Shown here piece by piece: positions 38,283-48,514 of a stretch of 64,000 nt of DNA (the first letter of the stretch is position 1; each line of letters starts with the position of its first letter). Origin of the DNA: Zoroaster sp. YZ-2022 (lineage: Eukaryota; Echinodermata; Asteroidea; Forcipulatida; Zoroasteridae); the NCBI GenBank assembly GCA_029582265.1, contig CM055827.1:37602760-37666759 (forward strand), in the 5' to 3' direction. Below the pieces are notes generated by a model that saw only the letters and a program-made list of their open reading frames with translations, did no database searches and was not told where the DNA came from. The position numbers and the translations under genes were made by a program.

Positions 38283-38917
38283 CAAAGTGTTATGGTGTTG
38301 TACAAAGTAACAAGCTATGTTATTTTCATGTTAACCCTCCTACTATTACAAGGGTCAAAATCAGTCAAAATATTGATATAATTGCCAAGGTATATATAGT
38401 GCACTTAAAAATCGAACACTGTCAAACCTTGTAAATGTGTAGTAAGTACATTTACAGGTCAAAATAAGTCGACCGTTTTTGACTGGTAAAAGCATTGTCT
38501 TGAATTGTTCAGGACGGTCAAAATGACAGTAAAAACCAGTCAAAAATGCCTCTGTGTGCACATTTGGGTCAACAGTCAAAACAGGCAGTTGACTGATTTT
38601 GACCTCTACAGCTACTTGCCCCTGAAGTGCAGCTATCGTAGGAGGGTTAATACTTTCAGAATGTTATGTAAAATGGACAAAAGCTTGGAAGGGAAAACAG
38701 TTTTAAAACTGTTTATCTTGAAATGTAGAAAACAATTGCTCGTGCGTACGACCTTCTGCCAGGCACACGACAAATCGTTTTACGTTTTTAACAGGAATAT
38801 TGTTTTATGAATAGTGTAATGGCAGATACATTGTCGTGCTATTGCGTGGTTGTGTTGATTTAAACCTTTACCCTGGCCCTTTGATGTAATGTGAGCGCAT
38901 TTCTTCCATGTGTCCAG

Positions 38918-39144
38918 GTCGTGCAGACGCAGCGATCTCTCGGCGACACCTTTGGCGAGCTGGCCCAGAAATCCACAGAGCTGTCGGAGGAGTTCAGCTA
39001 CAATGCGGAGACGCAGAAGTCCCTGTGCATAAACGGCGAGACGCTACTGGGCGCGCTGACGTTCTTCACGTCCAGTGTGAGTACGCTGTGTAATAAGACA
39101 ATGGAGGACACCTTGCTCACTGTGAAACAGTATGAATCGGCAAG
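38918..39144 (+). CDS. ARFIP2: Arfaptin exon (domain centre)
   Basis: 227 nt after a TGTGTCCAG acceptor, ending TCGGCAAG at a GTTAGT donor. Base composition is clearly more GC-rich than its surroundings. Encodes [20 protein letters not shown] through TVKQYESA. Confidence 0.94.
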
Positions 39145-41047
39145 GTTAGTGCTTGATCAATCCATTAATTCTTTGCACACTTAACCGTCCTGTTGATTGA
39201 TCATTCAAATGGTTTTGAATGTGATTTGTCTGGATTTTTCCGGATTTTCTGATTTTTACAAATCAGTGTTGTGATCCTCCGGATTTTAAATATTTAAGCA
39301 ATAAAGGAAAGCAAAGCAAAGCAAATGCTCAGAACTATAGATTTCACCCCAGCGCTGTTCACAACAGCGGCCCCAATACCCCTAGCAAAATTTACTTGGA
39401 TTTTTCAAAACTGCCCAATCACTCCCCTGTGAGAGAGGTACTTTGCCAGCGTGTGTAATGCTTGCCAAATGGTTTATCTCCCGACGCAAGAATTTCACCA
39501 ACGTATATATATCGCGGAACCCGCTGCTATATGGGATTTTAGCTGGCCAATTGTCATCGGGCAAGCTCGGTGGTCGAGAGGTTAAGAAGTCTGCACTAGT
39601 AAGCAGAAGGTTGTGGGTTCGAATCCCGCCCGAGTCGCCTGTGTAGTTTTTTCACAGACACTCGGAAAGCACTGAGCATACAGTGCTATACACACGTCGG
39701 TGTAGGGCAAAATTAAATCAATGGTTTATCTCCCGACGCAAGAATTTCACCAACGTATATAAATGACAATGGTTGTACAATGTTTGAAGCTATTTCTAAT
39801 CCAGGAAACAATAAAAAAAAAATTGATAAAATCACTTCGTTTTCATACAAATCAACAGATTTTCATACAAAAATCTAAACAGGTCTGAACAAGTCTTTTC
39901 AATTTCAGTCTCTTTATTTTCTAGTTTGTCAACTTATGTATGCATGTGTTTGTCAACAGGATAGAGTATGACGCTTACAGGGCAGACTTAGAAAGTTTAC
40001 AATTAGCACCCAAGGATGCCACAACTCAAGCCAGATTACATGACGCCCGCATCAAATATGAAACACAGAAGGAAAGATTTGACAAACTGAGACAGGACGT
40101 GGCGGTCAAGCTCAGATTCCTGGAAGAAAACAAGGTAAGGGCTGAAAGTAAAATACAAATAATAGCTTAGAACACGCGAGAATACTTCACGCTCATTCTG
40201 CAGAGTGCCTTTATGTACGAAGGCTATGTGAAAGATTTTTTTTTTTTTTTTTTTAATTTTTTAAATTTTTTAAAATCATTTTATCATTTTAACATTGCTT
40301 GTTTTAATTAAAGAAAACAAAAAACAAATGCTTTAAAATGACACTTTTTCATTATTATCTTCAGGTTTAACAGTCAATATTTCCTGAACTGAATTGATTG
40401 TGGGTCCCATCATAAATGCAATTTTTGGCACTGAATTGCAATATACTTTGTTAGCGGGTGACTTGACTGGCATTCCTTACTGGGATGCCCTGCCATGGTC
40501 GAGCGGTTTAGTGCATCGGATTTGTGTTCTGATGGCTAAGTCGTCAGAATGTGTGTTCGAATCCCAACCGCAACCATGGTGCTTGTGTCCTTGAGCAAGA
40601 CACTTTACCATAATTGCTTCTCTCCACCCAGGGGTAAATGGGTACCTGTGAGGGCAGAGTTGGTTGTTGTGTTTGATTAGCCCTATATGCGCTGTAATGG
40701 CAGCAATTGAGTTGTATACTCCCCAAGGAGCTGAGATGGTTTCAGGAATGATTTATGAACCTGATGAGCAGGGGTAATAGTATAATGCGCCTTGAGCACC
40801 AGTTTGGTGGATACGTGCGCTATATAAGTCCACATTATTATTATTATCTATAGTTGTGATCACCTGTATTTGTAACCCCCGACTCAATCCACAGGTGAAA
40901 GTGATGCACAAGCAGTTATTACTTTTCCACAACGCCATCTCCGCATACTTCTCGGGCAACCAACAAGCCCTGGAGGCCACCCTCAAACAGTTCAACATAC
41001 GACCCAAGTCCGGTAACGAACTCACCCCTTCCTTCTTGGAGCAGTGA
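38918..41047 (+). CDS. ARFIP2: Arfaptin (ARFIP), AH/BAR domain, last three exons
   Basis: Arfaptins are crescent-shaped AH/BAR-domain proteins that bind ARL1, other ARF-family GTPases or Rac1 at the trans-Golgi and shape membranes. Exons 38918-39144, 39960-40134 and 40895-41047 join in frame (phases 2 then 0) into about 184 residues covering the second half of the domain: [69 protein letters not shown] and [20 protein letters not shown], ending SFLEQ-stop. The last exon looks closest to vertebrate ARFIP2. The exons for the first helix (KWxxNTYKCT and GRGxRTVDLELExQI regions) were not found in the 9 kb upstream, so the gene is partial here, or those exons are diverged or missing. Inactivation cannot be excluded, but no internal lesion is seen. 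Confidence 0.93.
39540..39718 (+). mobile_element. SINE family B (tRNA-derived) in arfaptin intron
   Basis: The head folds partly like a class II tRNA: A-box TGGTCGAGAGG, anticodon-like stem TCTGC/GCAGA with an 8-nt loop, and B-box GGGTTCGAATCCC. The body contains GCACTGAGCATACAGTGC and ACACGTCGGTGTAGGGCAAA. A 41-bp direct repeat (ATGGTTTATCTCCCGACGCA...) occurs before it at about 39470 and after it at about 39720. Minus-strand relatives are at 53735-53945 and 53995-54105. Confidence 0.8.
39960..40134 (+). CDS. ARFIP2: Arfaptin exon (distal helix)
   Basis: 175 nt after a TTGTCAACAG acceptor, reading [20 protein letters not shown] through [17 protein letters not shown], ending at a perfect GTAAGG donor in phase 0. 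Confidence 0.95.
40489..40848 (+). mobile_element. SINE family A, near full-length copy
   Basis: Best reference copy: tRNA-like head with A-box TGGTCGAGCGGTTTAGTGC and B-box TGTTCGAATCCC, central block TGTCCTTGAGCAAGACACTT, then a body containing AGCTGAGATGGTTTCAGGAA and GTGCGCTATATAAGTCCACA, with an (ATT)n tail. The central block resembles a domain widespread in animal SINEs (comparison from memory). Lies in the last arfaptin intron. Confidence 0.9.
40895..41047 (+). CDS. ARFIP2: Arfaptin terminal exon
   Basis: After an AATCCACAG acceptor, 50 codons and [53 protein letters not shown]. The C-terminal PSWLEEQ of vertebrate arfaptins is replaced by PSFLEQ. Confidence 0.95.
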   Translation: MKVMHKQLLLFHNAISAYFSGNQQALEATLKQFNIRPKSGNELTPSFLEQ

Positions 41048-42100
41048 TGAGATGCCTTGCCCTGCTTCCAAGACCAAAGTCAAATCTTTCCTGACAGAAG
41101 GACATTCAGATTATTTGTAATCATTTATTTAGGATCATCGCTATCTCCATATTTTGCTTTTATTGTACAAATTGAACCCGACATGTTTGTAACAACCCGA
41201 GATCTTTTTAGTTTTAGAAAAATAGACTCTTTGAAATCTTCTTGAATGTTCTGATGCCATGTTGAATTTGTCTATAATCACTTCATAAAAGGAAAGTACA
41301 ACATTGGTGATTTACCCGATTATAAAATTACCAAATGATTATCCCAAAGCTAACTTGATGTGAAGTTTCAAAACTGTGGTTATTGGCCTTAAGTTTCGAA
41401 CCTAGCAGGTTCTTTTCTCCAAGGCAAAATGGACGATATACAAACATGAACACATACATAAACACAAGAGTGAGCAGAAGTTCAGTCAGGTGTGAAATGA
41501 ACACAAAAGATAAAAAGGCATGTACGGGAAGCAGCCATTGCCGCTGGACTTGTGGACTTTAATGATTGTGGTAATCCCACTTGGACTGGTTTTGTTTCTA
41601 GTAATATTACTCATTATTAGCTCTTTTTGTCAAGGCATAAGGCCTACTCAATATCTAATTTTGACCAATGGAGGTATTATTGTTGTTTACTATTGTTTCC
41701 ATGGCAACGATTGTTTACATCGTTAACAACTAAATTTAAATTTTTTATAAACTGTTTCGGACAACATTCAGGTACACCTTCATAAAGTTTCAGGGCCGTG
41801 GAAACTATAGTATTTACAATATGGCAGTTTCCTTTTGTTTACCAACTTGTTTACAATGGTAAACAATACCAAAATGAAACCTCTTGAACCAAAAGCTCGC
41901 TAGGAAAATTGAACCAAAATTTCCTGAAAACGTAAACAGTAAAAAGGGAATAGCCTAACTTGATAACCGTAAGTCCGATTTGAATGATTCAAAAAGAATT
42001 TCAATTAGAACTATATTCTCTATCATAATATATCAAAAGATTCAGCATAAAAGGACATTTCAAAAATGGGTTGCGGTCCCTACTATAATTTTAGTGCCCC
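41048..42100. other. Arfaptin 3'UTR and intergenic sequence
   Basis: No recognisable gene or repeat. Short palindromic GTTTACAATGGTAAAC-like runs at about 41650-41860. No canonical AATAAA seen in the first 700 bp after the arfaptin stop, so the polyadenylation site was not assigned. Confidence 0.45.
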
Positions 42101-42779
42101 CAGTCATTTAACGGGTCCAGTGTTTGGAGCCTTAATCCTGCGCTTTCTGGCAAGCCGATTGCTAAAGTCAGCCAAGCGGCATTAGTACTAGTAGTGGTGG
42201 CATTGTGCCATCAGTGCTCGCAACTGCGGTTACAGGGGGGGATGGTCACTGATGGGCCTCAAGTTTTTCCCAGCATGCTTCTTTCAACGCAGGCGTCTAG
42301 CGCTGGTTTGGCTCCTATTCCACGCGCCGACTCAAGTTACTGCTGGGGGGACACATTTCGCAGTCGTTGAAAGAAAAGATTTGGAGGAGTGCTTACATTG
42401 ACATGTCAGTTTTGTTTATTGAAAGTCCTTCAGTGCTTGCCAAAGCTCATAGGTCTTCGGGTTCTGAGGTTGCTCTTGTGGTAGTGGGTGTAAGATGTTT
42501 CTCACGTTCTGGCCATGTGCGCACGCATGCCGCTCTATGGGTAGTGCTGGGCAGCGCTCTCGTACAGCATTTACCAAAAGCGTTGGTAATCCAAAGGCCA
42601 TGCAAGGGTCCACTCCATCTCTGCCTGCGGATGGGTCGCAGGGGGCTGCTTCAAATTCCAAGGGCAGTTTTCGTGCCTCCTACTCCAATAAAATTGGGAG
42701 TGCTGTCTAGTTGGCTTGCAGTCTATACTCATGCGGTCATTGGGGTGCACAGGCCCACGGCAACGGTGTGATGCCGGTT

Positions 42780-43402
42780 GCTTAAGTTCGGCAGCTGCTA
42801 GGCCCAATGTGGTATTTGCAAAGTTAATAAAGGAATTAAGGCAGGTCGCGTTGCTGGTCCATTTCAAATTGCCCACTTCGGTTTAGTGCCTATAATTTTT
42901 TTTTTTAAACCTGGGACTTTTTGTCTCATTCATCATCTGTCTTTCCCACAAGGAAAGGGGGTCAATGCTTTCATTGGTAAGGTTAATGCAAAGTGAATTA
43001 TGCGTCATTTGATGTAGGGGTTTTGCAGGCAGGCTGTAATGCATGGCTTGCTGAGGCAGACATTAAATCAGCTTTTCGGCTCTTGCCAGTTTCCCCTCGT
43101 GATTACGAGCTTTTGGGTTTCAAGTTTGGGGGCCAATTTTATTTTGACAAGTGCCTGCCGTTGGGATGTTCCATTTCCTGCTCGCTCTTTGGGAAGTTTA
43201 GCGCTTTTCTGGAGTTCCAGCTAGGTGAAAGCAATCGCACATTCAGGTTTTGTCACACATTATCTGGATGATTTTCTCTTTGTTGGGGCATCCTGTCAAG
43301 CCTGTAAGGTCCTTTTGGTAGTTTTTGAGGGGACAAGCAAAGCACTTGGGGTTCCCTAGCGCAAAAAAAAGAAAAAGAAGGCCGGTACAAACTATCTCAT
43401 AA
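42780..43402 (+). pseudogene. Ngaro-like RT, fingers and palm (degenerate)
   Basis: VVFAKLIKELRQVALL, then after shifts WLAEADIKSAFRLLPVSPRD, YELLGFKFGGQFYFDKCLPL and GCSISCSLFGKFSAF. The catalytic YLDDFLFVG is at about 43255-43290 in another frame, and VPLAQ followed by a Lys run leads into the next frame. At least four frame changes. Confidence 0.8.
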
Positions 43403-44165
43403 TTGGGGCTCGAAATCGACACTGTTCGAGGGCAGGTCCGGGTCCCACAGGTCAAAGTTCAACCACTCACAAGGCAGATTCAACTCTTGCTTGGCATGCC
43501 AAAAGCCAGTTTAGTTCAGATTCAATCCTTAGTGGGGTCATTGAATTTTGTGTGTAAAGCAGTTGCGCCGGGGCGCGCGTTTTTACGGCGTCTTATTGCA
43601 CTGACAGTGGGCCTCAAGCAGCTGCATCACAGGGTGCGCCTTTCGCAAGGTGCGAAGCTCGATCTGGTCATGTGGCTGTCATTCTTGCAGCGCTATAACG
43701 GTCTTACTACATTCCTGCGGGAAAATTGGGATTCAAATGTTGCTCTTGAATTATTCACTGACGCTGCTGCATCCATCGGCTATAGGGCTTCTTTCCAAGG
43801 GAGATGGGTTCAAGGGCGTTGGCCGTCAGAGTGGCTGGCTAGTTCTCTGTCCATTGCTTTAGTGGCGCTCCTCTGTTGGGCCCCCTTGTTGATGAACTGC
43901 AGGGTGTTGTTCCGGTCTGGTAATATCGCTGTTGTGGGGATCATAAATAAACAAACGTCGCCTTGTATGCGCATTTTGCAATTAGTGCGGGCAATGGTCA
44001 TGCAATGCCTCAAATTCAATATAATTTTTAAGGCAGTGCATATACCAGGTGTTCATAATAACATATAGCTGATGCACTTTCTCGTTTTCAGATGGGGCGC
44101 TTTCGGGCCCTAGCTCCAAGGGCCCAGCCGGGCATGACCCCTTTACCTCAGCTGCCCCATGTGTT
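43403..44165 (+). pseudogene. Ngaro-like RT end and RNase H
   Basis: GLEIDTVRGQVRVPQVK, SLVGSLNFVCKAVAPGRAFL and RRLIALTVGL (RT thumb and connection), then LELFTDAAASIGYRASFQGR (RNase H first Asp) and VHIPGVHNNI followed, after a one-base problem, by ADALSRF. The ORF stops at 44066-44068. Confidence 0.85.
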
Positions 44166-45040
44166 TTAGCAGCGGAAATGGGACGGTTGTTAAGTTTGGC
44201 GTTCGCTAAGAATACACACACGGTTTACATGTCGGGGTGGCACGTCTTTTGCCGTTTTAAAGCACATCAAGCTTCAGCTGTGTCAACTGTTTCTCCGCAA
44301 GATATTGCAGGATTCATCTCATGGCTGTCTTTACATTACTATTCTCCAAACTTAGGGGATGGGCCGGTCCAACTAATAATTTTATTGTGGCAAATTTGCT
44401 GGTAGGTTATAGGCGGGACGGGGCTAGGCAAGATGAGCGATTGCTGATTTCATTGTCACTTTTGTGCCGACTTTTAGAGGCGTTGCCCAAGGTATGTGTT
44501 TCCCAATTTGAAAGCACCATGTTTCGGGCAGCTTTTTTCAGCTTTTTGCGCGTTGGGGAGTTTACCGCCAATTCCACTTACCATATGCAAGAGTCTATGT
44601 TACAGTATTCCGGTGTGTGTTTCTGTGGCAATCAATCTAGCATGTCTGTGGTCCTGGCCATACGTCATTCTAAAACTAATCAGGCTGGCCCTCCACAGTG
44701 GGTTCATATTGCAAGGCTGCAGGTTGTGGCAATCTGTCCAGTTACTGCTTTGCAAGGGTATTTGCAAGCGCGGAAACAATTGTCCGGCTCCTTGTTCTGC
44801 CATGAACGCGGTGATCCCCTCACACGGTATCAGTTCACAGCGGTGCTTAGGGCTGCTTTGTTGTTTTGTGGGGTGGTGGGCGATCGCTATCGGTCCCATT
44901 CTTTCCGGATGGGAGCTGCGTCCACAGCTTTTGCACTGGGGGTGCCCATTGCAGACATAAAGGGGTCTGGTCGCTGGCGCTCGGAAGCATTCCGCCGGTA
45001 CATTCGCCCCTTTCCCCAGGGCGGTAGCAGTGGCTTTTAG
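44166..45040 (+). pseudogene. Ngaro-like tyrosine recombinase
   Basis: N-terminal part at 44178-44340 (LSLAFAKNTHTVYMSGWHVF). After a shift near 44340 the catalytic part runs to 45040: AAFFSFLRVGEFTAN (first Arg), RHSKTNQAGPPQWVHIA, YRSHSFRMGAASTAFALG (His-x-x-Arg), IKGSGRWRSEAFRRYIRP (Trp and nucleophile Tyr). All catalytic residues are readable. Only the N-terminal shift is obvious. Confidence 0.86.
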
Positions 45041-45097
45041 TTTTATTGTAATTGTCCAATCAAGTTTTTCTTTCATATGCAGGGCTCATAGTGTATT

Positions 45098-45782
45098 ATT
45101 TTATTTTATTTATTTTATTACATTTTACACTGCCGACTGGCAATCAGATTACATCAATTAAATATAAAACCAAACCCTAATAAACTACAAATACACAAAC
45201 ATTCATTTTAAACAAAGCCAGTGAGTGGTAAGATAGAACAGGTGACCAGCACCTCTACAAGGCCATCCTACCACAAGAAACCCACTAAACATTATAATAC
45301 CTCTTTACACCCCCACCCCCCTACCCGCCCCGTTACACCACTGGAGGGCCGCTGAAGCAAGTTAGGACGGAAAAGAACGGAAAAGACAACATTAAGCAAT
45401 GGCAAAAAGACATCCATGTGCAAATATTATCTACCGAAAAACTGGAAGAAAATTTTGTTCTGTAAAACTGAGATATTTGAGATTTAAACGACGAAAGTGA
45501 AGTTGCAGATCTTGCTGCCAAAGGAAGTTGATTCCAGATTGGAACAATCCGCTGAAAATAAAAATAATTATGTGATTCAGTTTTATACCTAGGAACAGTT
45601 AACATATAAGGATCGGAAGAAAGTCTAGTGGTAGGACGGCCTTGAGTTACATTAAAACTAACATAACGATCAATATTAAAATGTGTAATTTTACAATTAA
45701 AAAAATATATAAGATCACCAATTTCTCTTCTAAAAGACAACGGTAAAATGTCAAGACGATGGTGGTAGCTAGGTGACTTCAT
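45098..45782 (-). mobile_element. LINE 3'-end fragment inserted in Ngaro-like element
   Basis: The minus strand reads SYHHRLDILPLSFRREIGDL, IYFFNCKI, then TRLSSDPYMLTVPRYKTESH and FQRIVPIWNQLPLAARSATS, the usual C-terminal tail of CR1/jockey-group RTs (RR..D..FF, P..RT, WN.LP). It ends in a TAAAA-type tail (plus-strand ATTATTTTATTTTATTTATT at about 45098-45117). 5'-truncated. Confidence 0.8.
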
Positions 45783-45783
45783 T

Positions 45784-45996
45784 GTGCGCAGGACAAGCCA
45801 GGACTTGAATTTACCCAATCTGGTGCGTTGGAATGGCCGAGGAGGTGCTCACTTGAAGGACCTTCATGGTTTGCTATCAGGGTTTCATACCCCTATCCCC
45901 GCTTTGATCATTTTGCATTTAGGGACGAATGATTTGGTGTCTCATGACTTGTTCACTTTGAGACAGCTCATCACTTCGGCCTTGGGCATTTGGTAG
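45784..45996 (+). pseudogene. SGNH-hydrolase-like fragment of the Ngaro-like element
   Basis: LNLPNLVRWNGRGGAHLKDL then PALIILHLGTNDLVSHDLFT, with GTND as the Gly-x-Asn-Asp block III of SGNH hydrolases. The Ser block (GDS) would lie upstream, where the LINE interrupts, and the Asp-x-x-His block is absent because of a stop. A hydrolase of this type is known as an accessory frame in some Ngaro elements. Confidence 0.65.
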
Positions 45997-45999
45997 ACC

Positions 46000-46210
46000 C
46001 CTTTTTCAACTGGTTGGTGGTTGAATTTTTTTTAAAAAAAAACGTCAAAAAAGTGGCGGCCGGATACGACATTCTTTCCCATACTTGTTACAAAAATAAA
46101 AATTACAGTGAAATTGTATGATTTACTGGAAAGTTAGTGCTTGTGAAAGTAGAAAAAGTTGTTTAACCACTGATTTTACTAGATACAAATAGTAAGGGAT
46201 TTACATGACC
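46000..46210 (-). mobile_element. TIR family X terminal fragment plus associated repeat
   Basis: 46003-46082 ends GTGGCGGCCGGATACGACAT, the X terminus. 46090-46205 is the inverted copy of 20310-20430 (GTATGATTTACTGGAAAGTT, TTTACTAGATACAAATAGTA). Together they suggest a longer X-related element whose two parts also sit side by side near 20.3 kb. Confidence 0.6.
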
Positions 46211-46954
46211 TCAATTTTGTTTTCACAAACTTCTGTGATTTTATTTTTATGTGCCGTCAACGAGCTATTGTCTGTGGAAACCAAAAGATATGAATGCTTT
46301 GCATTTGCAATGATTTTTTAAAGAAATACTGATCCTCAAAATGGACACATTCCTTATAGAAGAAGTGAACGAAGACTACTTAATTCGTTGGTGTTTATTT
46401 CGTCGGCAGTGGAAAATTATTGAGAAAATGAAACAATAATATCATGGTTATGAAAAGAAATCTTTTATTTGACAAAATGTTAACAGAATTTTTACACATT
46501 TCAAAGTTTTAAAGTACTTTCTGAAAAAATCTTAACCACCTTCCATTTTATTGGTCTTTCAAGAATATTGATTAAAAGTTTTGAGAGCTTCTCCAAATTA
46601 TACCATTTTATTTTAAAAATCTAGAACAGTATTTTTATTTTCAAGATTAAAAACAATTTTACAACCATCTGCAATAAGATGAAACATGATTCATCTGTTT
46701 TTCTTCTTGGGTACATTTTCTGTGCCCCCATCAACTTTAACAGTTTGGGGGTGAGTCATTATACCAACATCAATTTTTTGATGACCACAATTCTGTGCGT
46801 CTCAAAAAACGGCGCTCAAGACGTCCACGCATATGATCATGCATTGAAATTCAGCATTTTACAAGAGAATCCTTCACTGAAACAAACTGAAACACTAAAC
46901 TGCTAATTTCATTTGTAAGTTACTGTCCAGTTGATTATAGAACCTTAGGTGCGT

Positions 46955-47325
46955 CATTTAGGGTAAATTGAGGATACTTCAAATTATTCCAGGATATTTA
47001 TTTCATGAAAAATCGGGCATTTTTGGTATACAATGACTTCATCAGTCATGTCGGTCTGATCTTGTCAACCCCCCCATAAGTGACCAACACGGTCATTGTA
47101 CATGTGCAGTGGCAACTAATAGGATCCTTCTATTTTCTGAATGGGAGAATTTTTTTAGAAGGGAAATCAAGTCCGAAAACCATCATAAAAATGGATTTTA
47201 AAGATAGTTTTCGCTTTCTGTACCCCCAAAAATCGATGGAATCATTTTTTAACTGGTTAGTGGTTGTAAAAAAAAGTTCCAAAAAAACCCTTAAAAAGTG
47301 GCGGTCGGATCCGACATTCTTTCCA
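46955..47325 (-). mobile_element. TIR family X copy (minus)
   Basis: Inverted relative to 48068-48514: CAAATTATTCCAGGATATTT, CAATGACTTCATCAGTCATG, TGATCTTGTCAACC, then GATAGTTTTCGCTTTCTGTA and the terminus GTGGCGGTCGGATCCGACAT. The distal terminus is missing. Confidence 0.72.
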
Positions 47326-48063
47326 GATTTTCCTCCAATTCCAAATATTTATTGTCATCCTTGTGGCCGTGTGATCTATTTTCCTTCCTCCATGATATGT
47401 GGCCTATATTTGACCTTTTCTAAGGACACCGACAATGTCACTTGGGCACAAGGACATTGGCCAGTCATGTTCCAATCCAAGGTCAACTCAAAGCAGGTAC
47501 CCATTAAACAGGTTAAGGTGAAAATTTAACATTTCCTTCCTATGGCTACAATACATGGAACCCGAAACAAGGCATAAGTACTATTAATGTTAGTAAAGGA
47601 ATATATTTTTCAAATACACATTTTTAGTTTTACATCAGTGGATGTGATTTTAACATTAGTTATAACTTTATTAATTTAGTTCTGTACGATTCTGCAATGA
47701 AGAGAAACAATGATTTTTTAAAGCAAAATAAGGCATTTTATCATTAAACCGAGCCTATTATTGTGATAAATATAAATGCACACAGCACAACTGAATTTCT
47801 AGTGACTAACTTGCTTAAACTTCTTAAAATATTCTTAAAAATCTTGATCCAAGAATTATTATTTCTGTGGGAGAGAATGTAGAATACAACTGCCACTTTT
47901 CTATCCAAATATATAAAATATCGCAGATTTTCCTTTAAAAGATGATAGTAGAGAACACACCTACTTTTTAAAAATATAAAGGCAGGTGTAGTCACGCGAG
48001 GAATGGAAATGATATTTTGAAGAATTAATACAGTGAGATGTTAGTTCTTTTGTCTGTTAAAAT
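47326..48063. other. Non-coding spacer between X copies
   Basis: No recognisable gene. An open frame at 47080-47529 runs through the X copy into unique sequence and has no family I recognise. Confidence 0.4.
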
Positions 48064-48067
48064 CGGA

Positions 48068-48514
48068 AAGAATGTCGTATCCGACCACTACTTTTTAAGG
48101 TTTTTTAAAATTATTTTGCAACCACTGACCAGTTAAAAAATGATTCTATCGATTTTTGGGGGTGATATAGAAAGTGAAAACTATCTTTAAAATTCACTTT
48201 TATGATGGTTTTTGGACTTCATTTCCCTTCTATAAATAATCCTCCCCTCCAGAAAATAGAAGGATCCTATTATAGTTGCCACTGCGCATGTACAATGACT
48301 GTGTTGGCCACTAAAGGGGGAGTTGACAAGATCAGACTGACATGACTGAGGAAGTCATCGTATACCAAAAATGCCTGATATTTCATGAAATAAATATCCT
48401 GGAATAATTTGAAGTGTATGTCCATCATCATCCATATGTTCTCCACCTTACTAGGTAGGTAAGATTACATTATTGGTTTTATTGAATAAGAAAAAGTGGC
48501 AGTCGGATACGATA
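48068..48514 (+). mobile_element. TIR family X, most complete copy
   Basis: About 447 bp. The left terminus TGTCGTATCCGACCACTACT and the right terminus AAAAAGTGGCAGTCGGATAC are inverted over about 24 bp with three or four mismatches. Non-coding MITE-like element, superfamily not determined because the target duplication is not clear. Confidence 0.75.

Larger units (their letters stand above)
42100..46000 (+). mobile_element. Ngaro-like tyrosine-recombinase retrotransposon (decayed, interrupted)
   Basis: Plus-strand order: remnants of an upstream ORF and RT N-terminus (42100-42990), RT palm, RNase H, tyrosine recombinase, then an SGNH-hydrolase-like remnant (45784-45996). RT and recombinase in this order with a downstream hydrolase frame resembles Ngaro-group elements. 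Many stops and shifts. A LINE fragment (45098-45782, minus) separates the recombinase from the hydrolase remnant. Termini not resolved. Confidence 0.8.

Noticed and set aside
39565..39645. tRNA gene (class II, Leu/Ser-like) from A and B boxes
   Set aside because: The acceptor stem has two mismatches of seven, the anticodon loop is 8 nt, and the sequence continues into a SINE body with related copies at 53.7 and 54.0 kb.
40489..40575. tRNA-Leu-like gene at the SINE head
   Set aside because: It is the head of a dispersed SINE with an (ATT)n tail and at least six relatives in the window; stems are not fully paired.
42416..42876. Overlapping minus-strand frames of 81-101 codons
   Set aside because: They lie antisense to the degenerate upstream ORF of the Ngaro-like element and resemble no family.
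44600..45076. 158-codon minus-strand frame
   Set aside because: Antisense shadow of the Ngaro-like recombinase, which has clear catalytic motifs on the plus strand.
47080..47529. 149-codon plus-strand frame as a gene
   Set aside because: Half of it is antisense to a family X copy and the rest has no recognisable domain or splice context.
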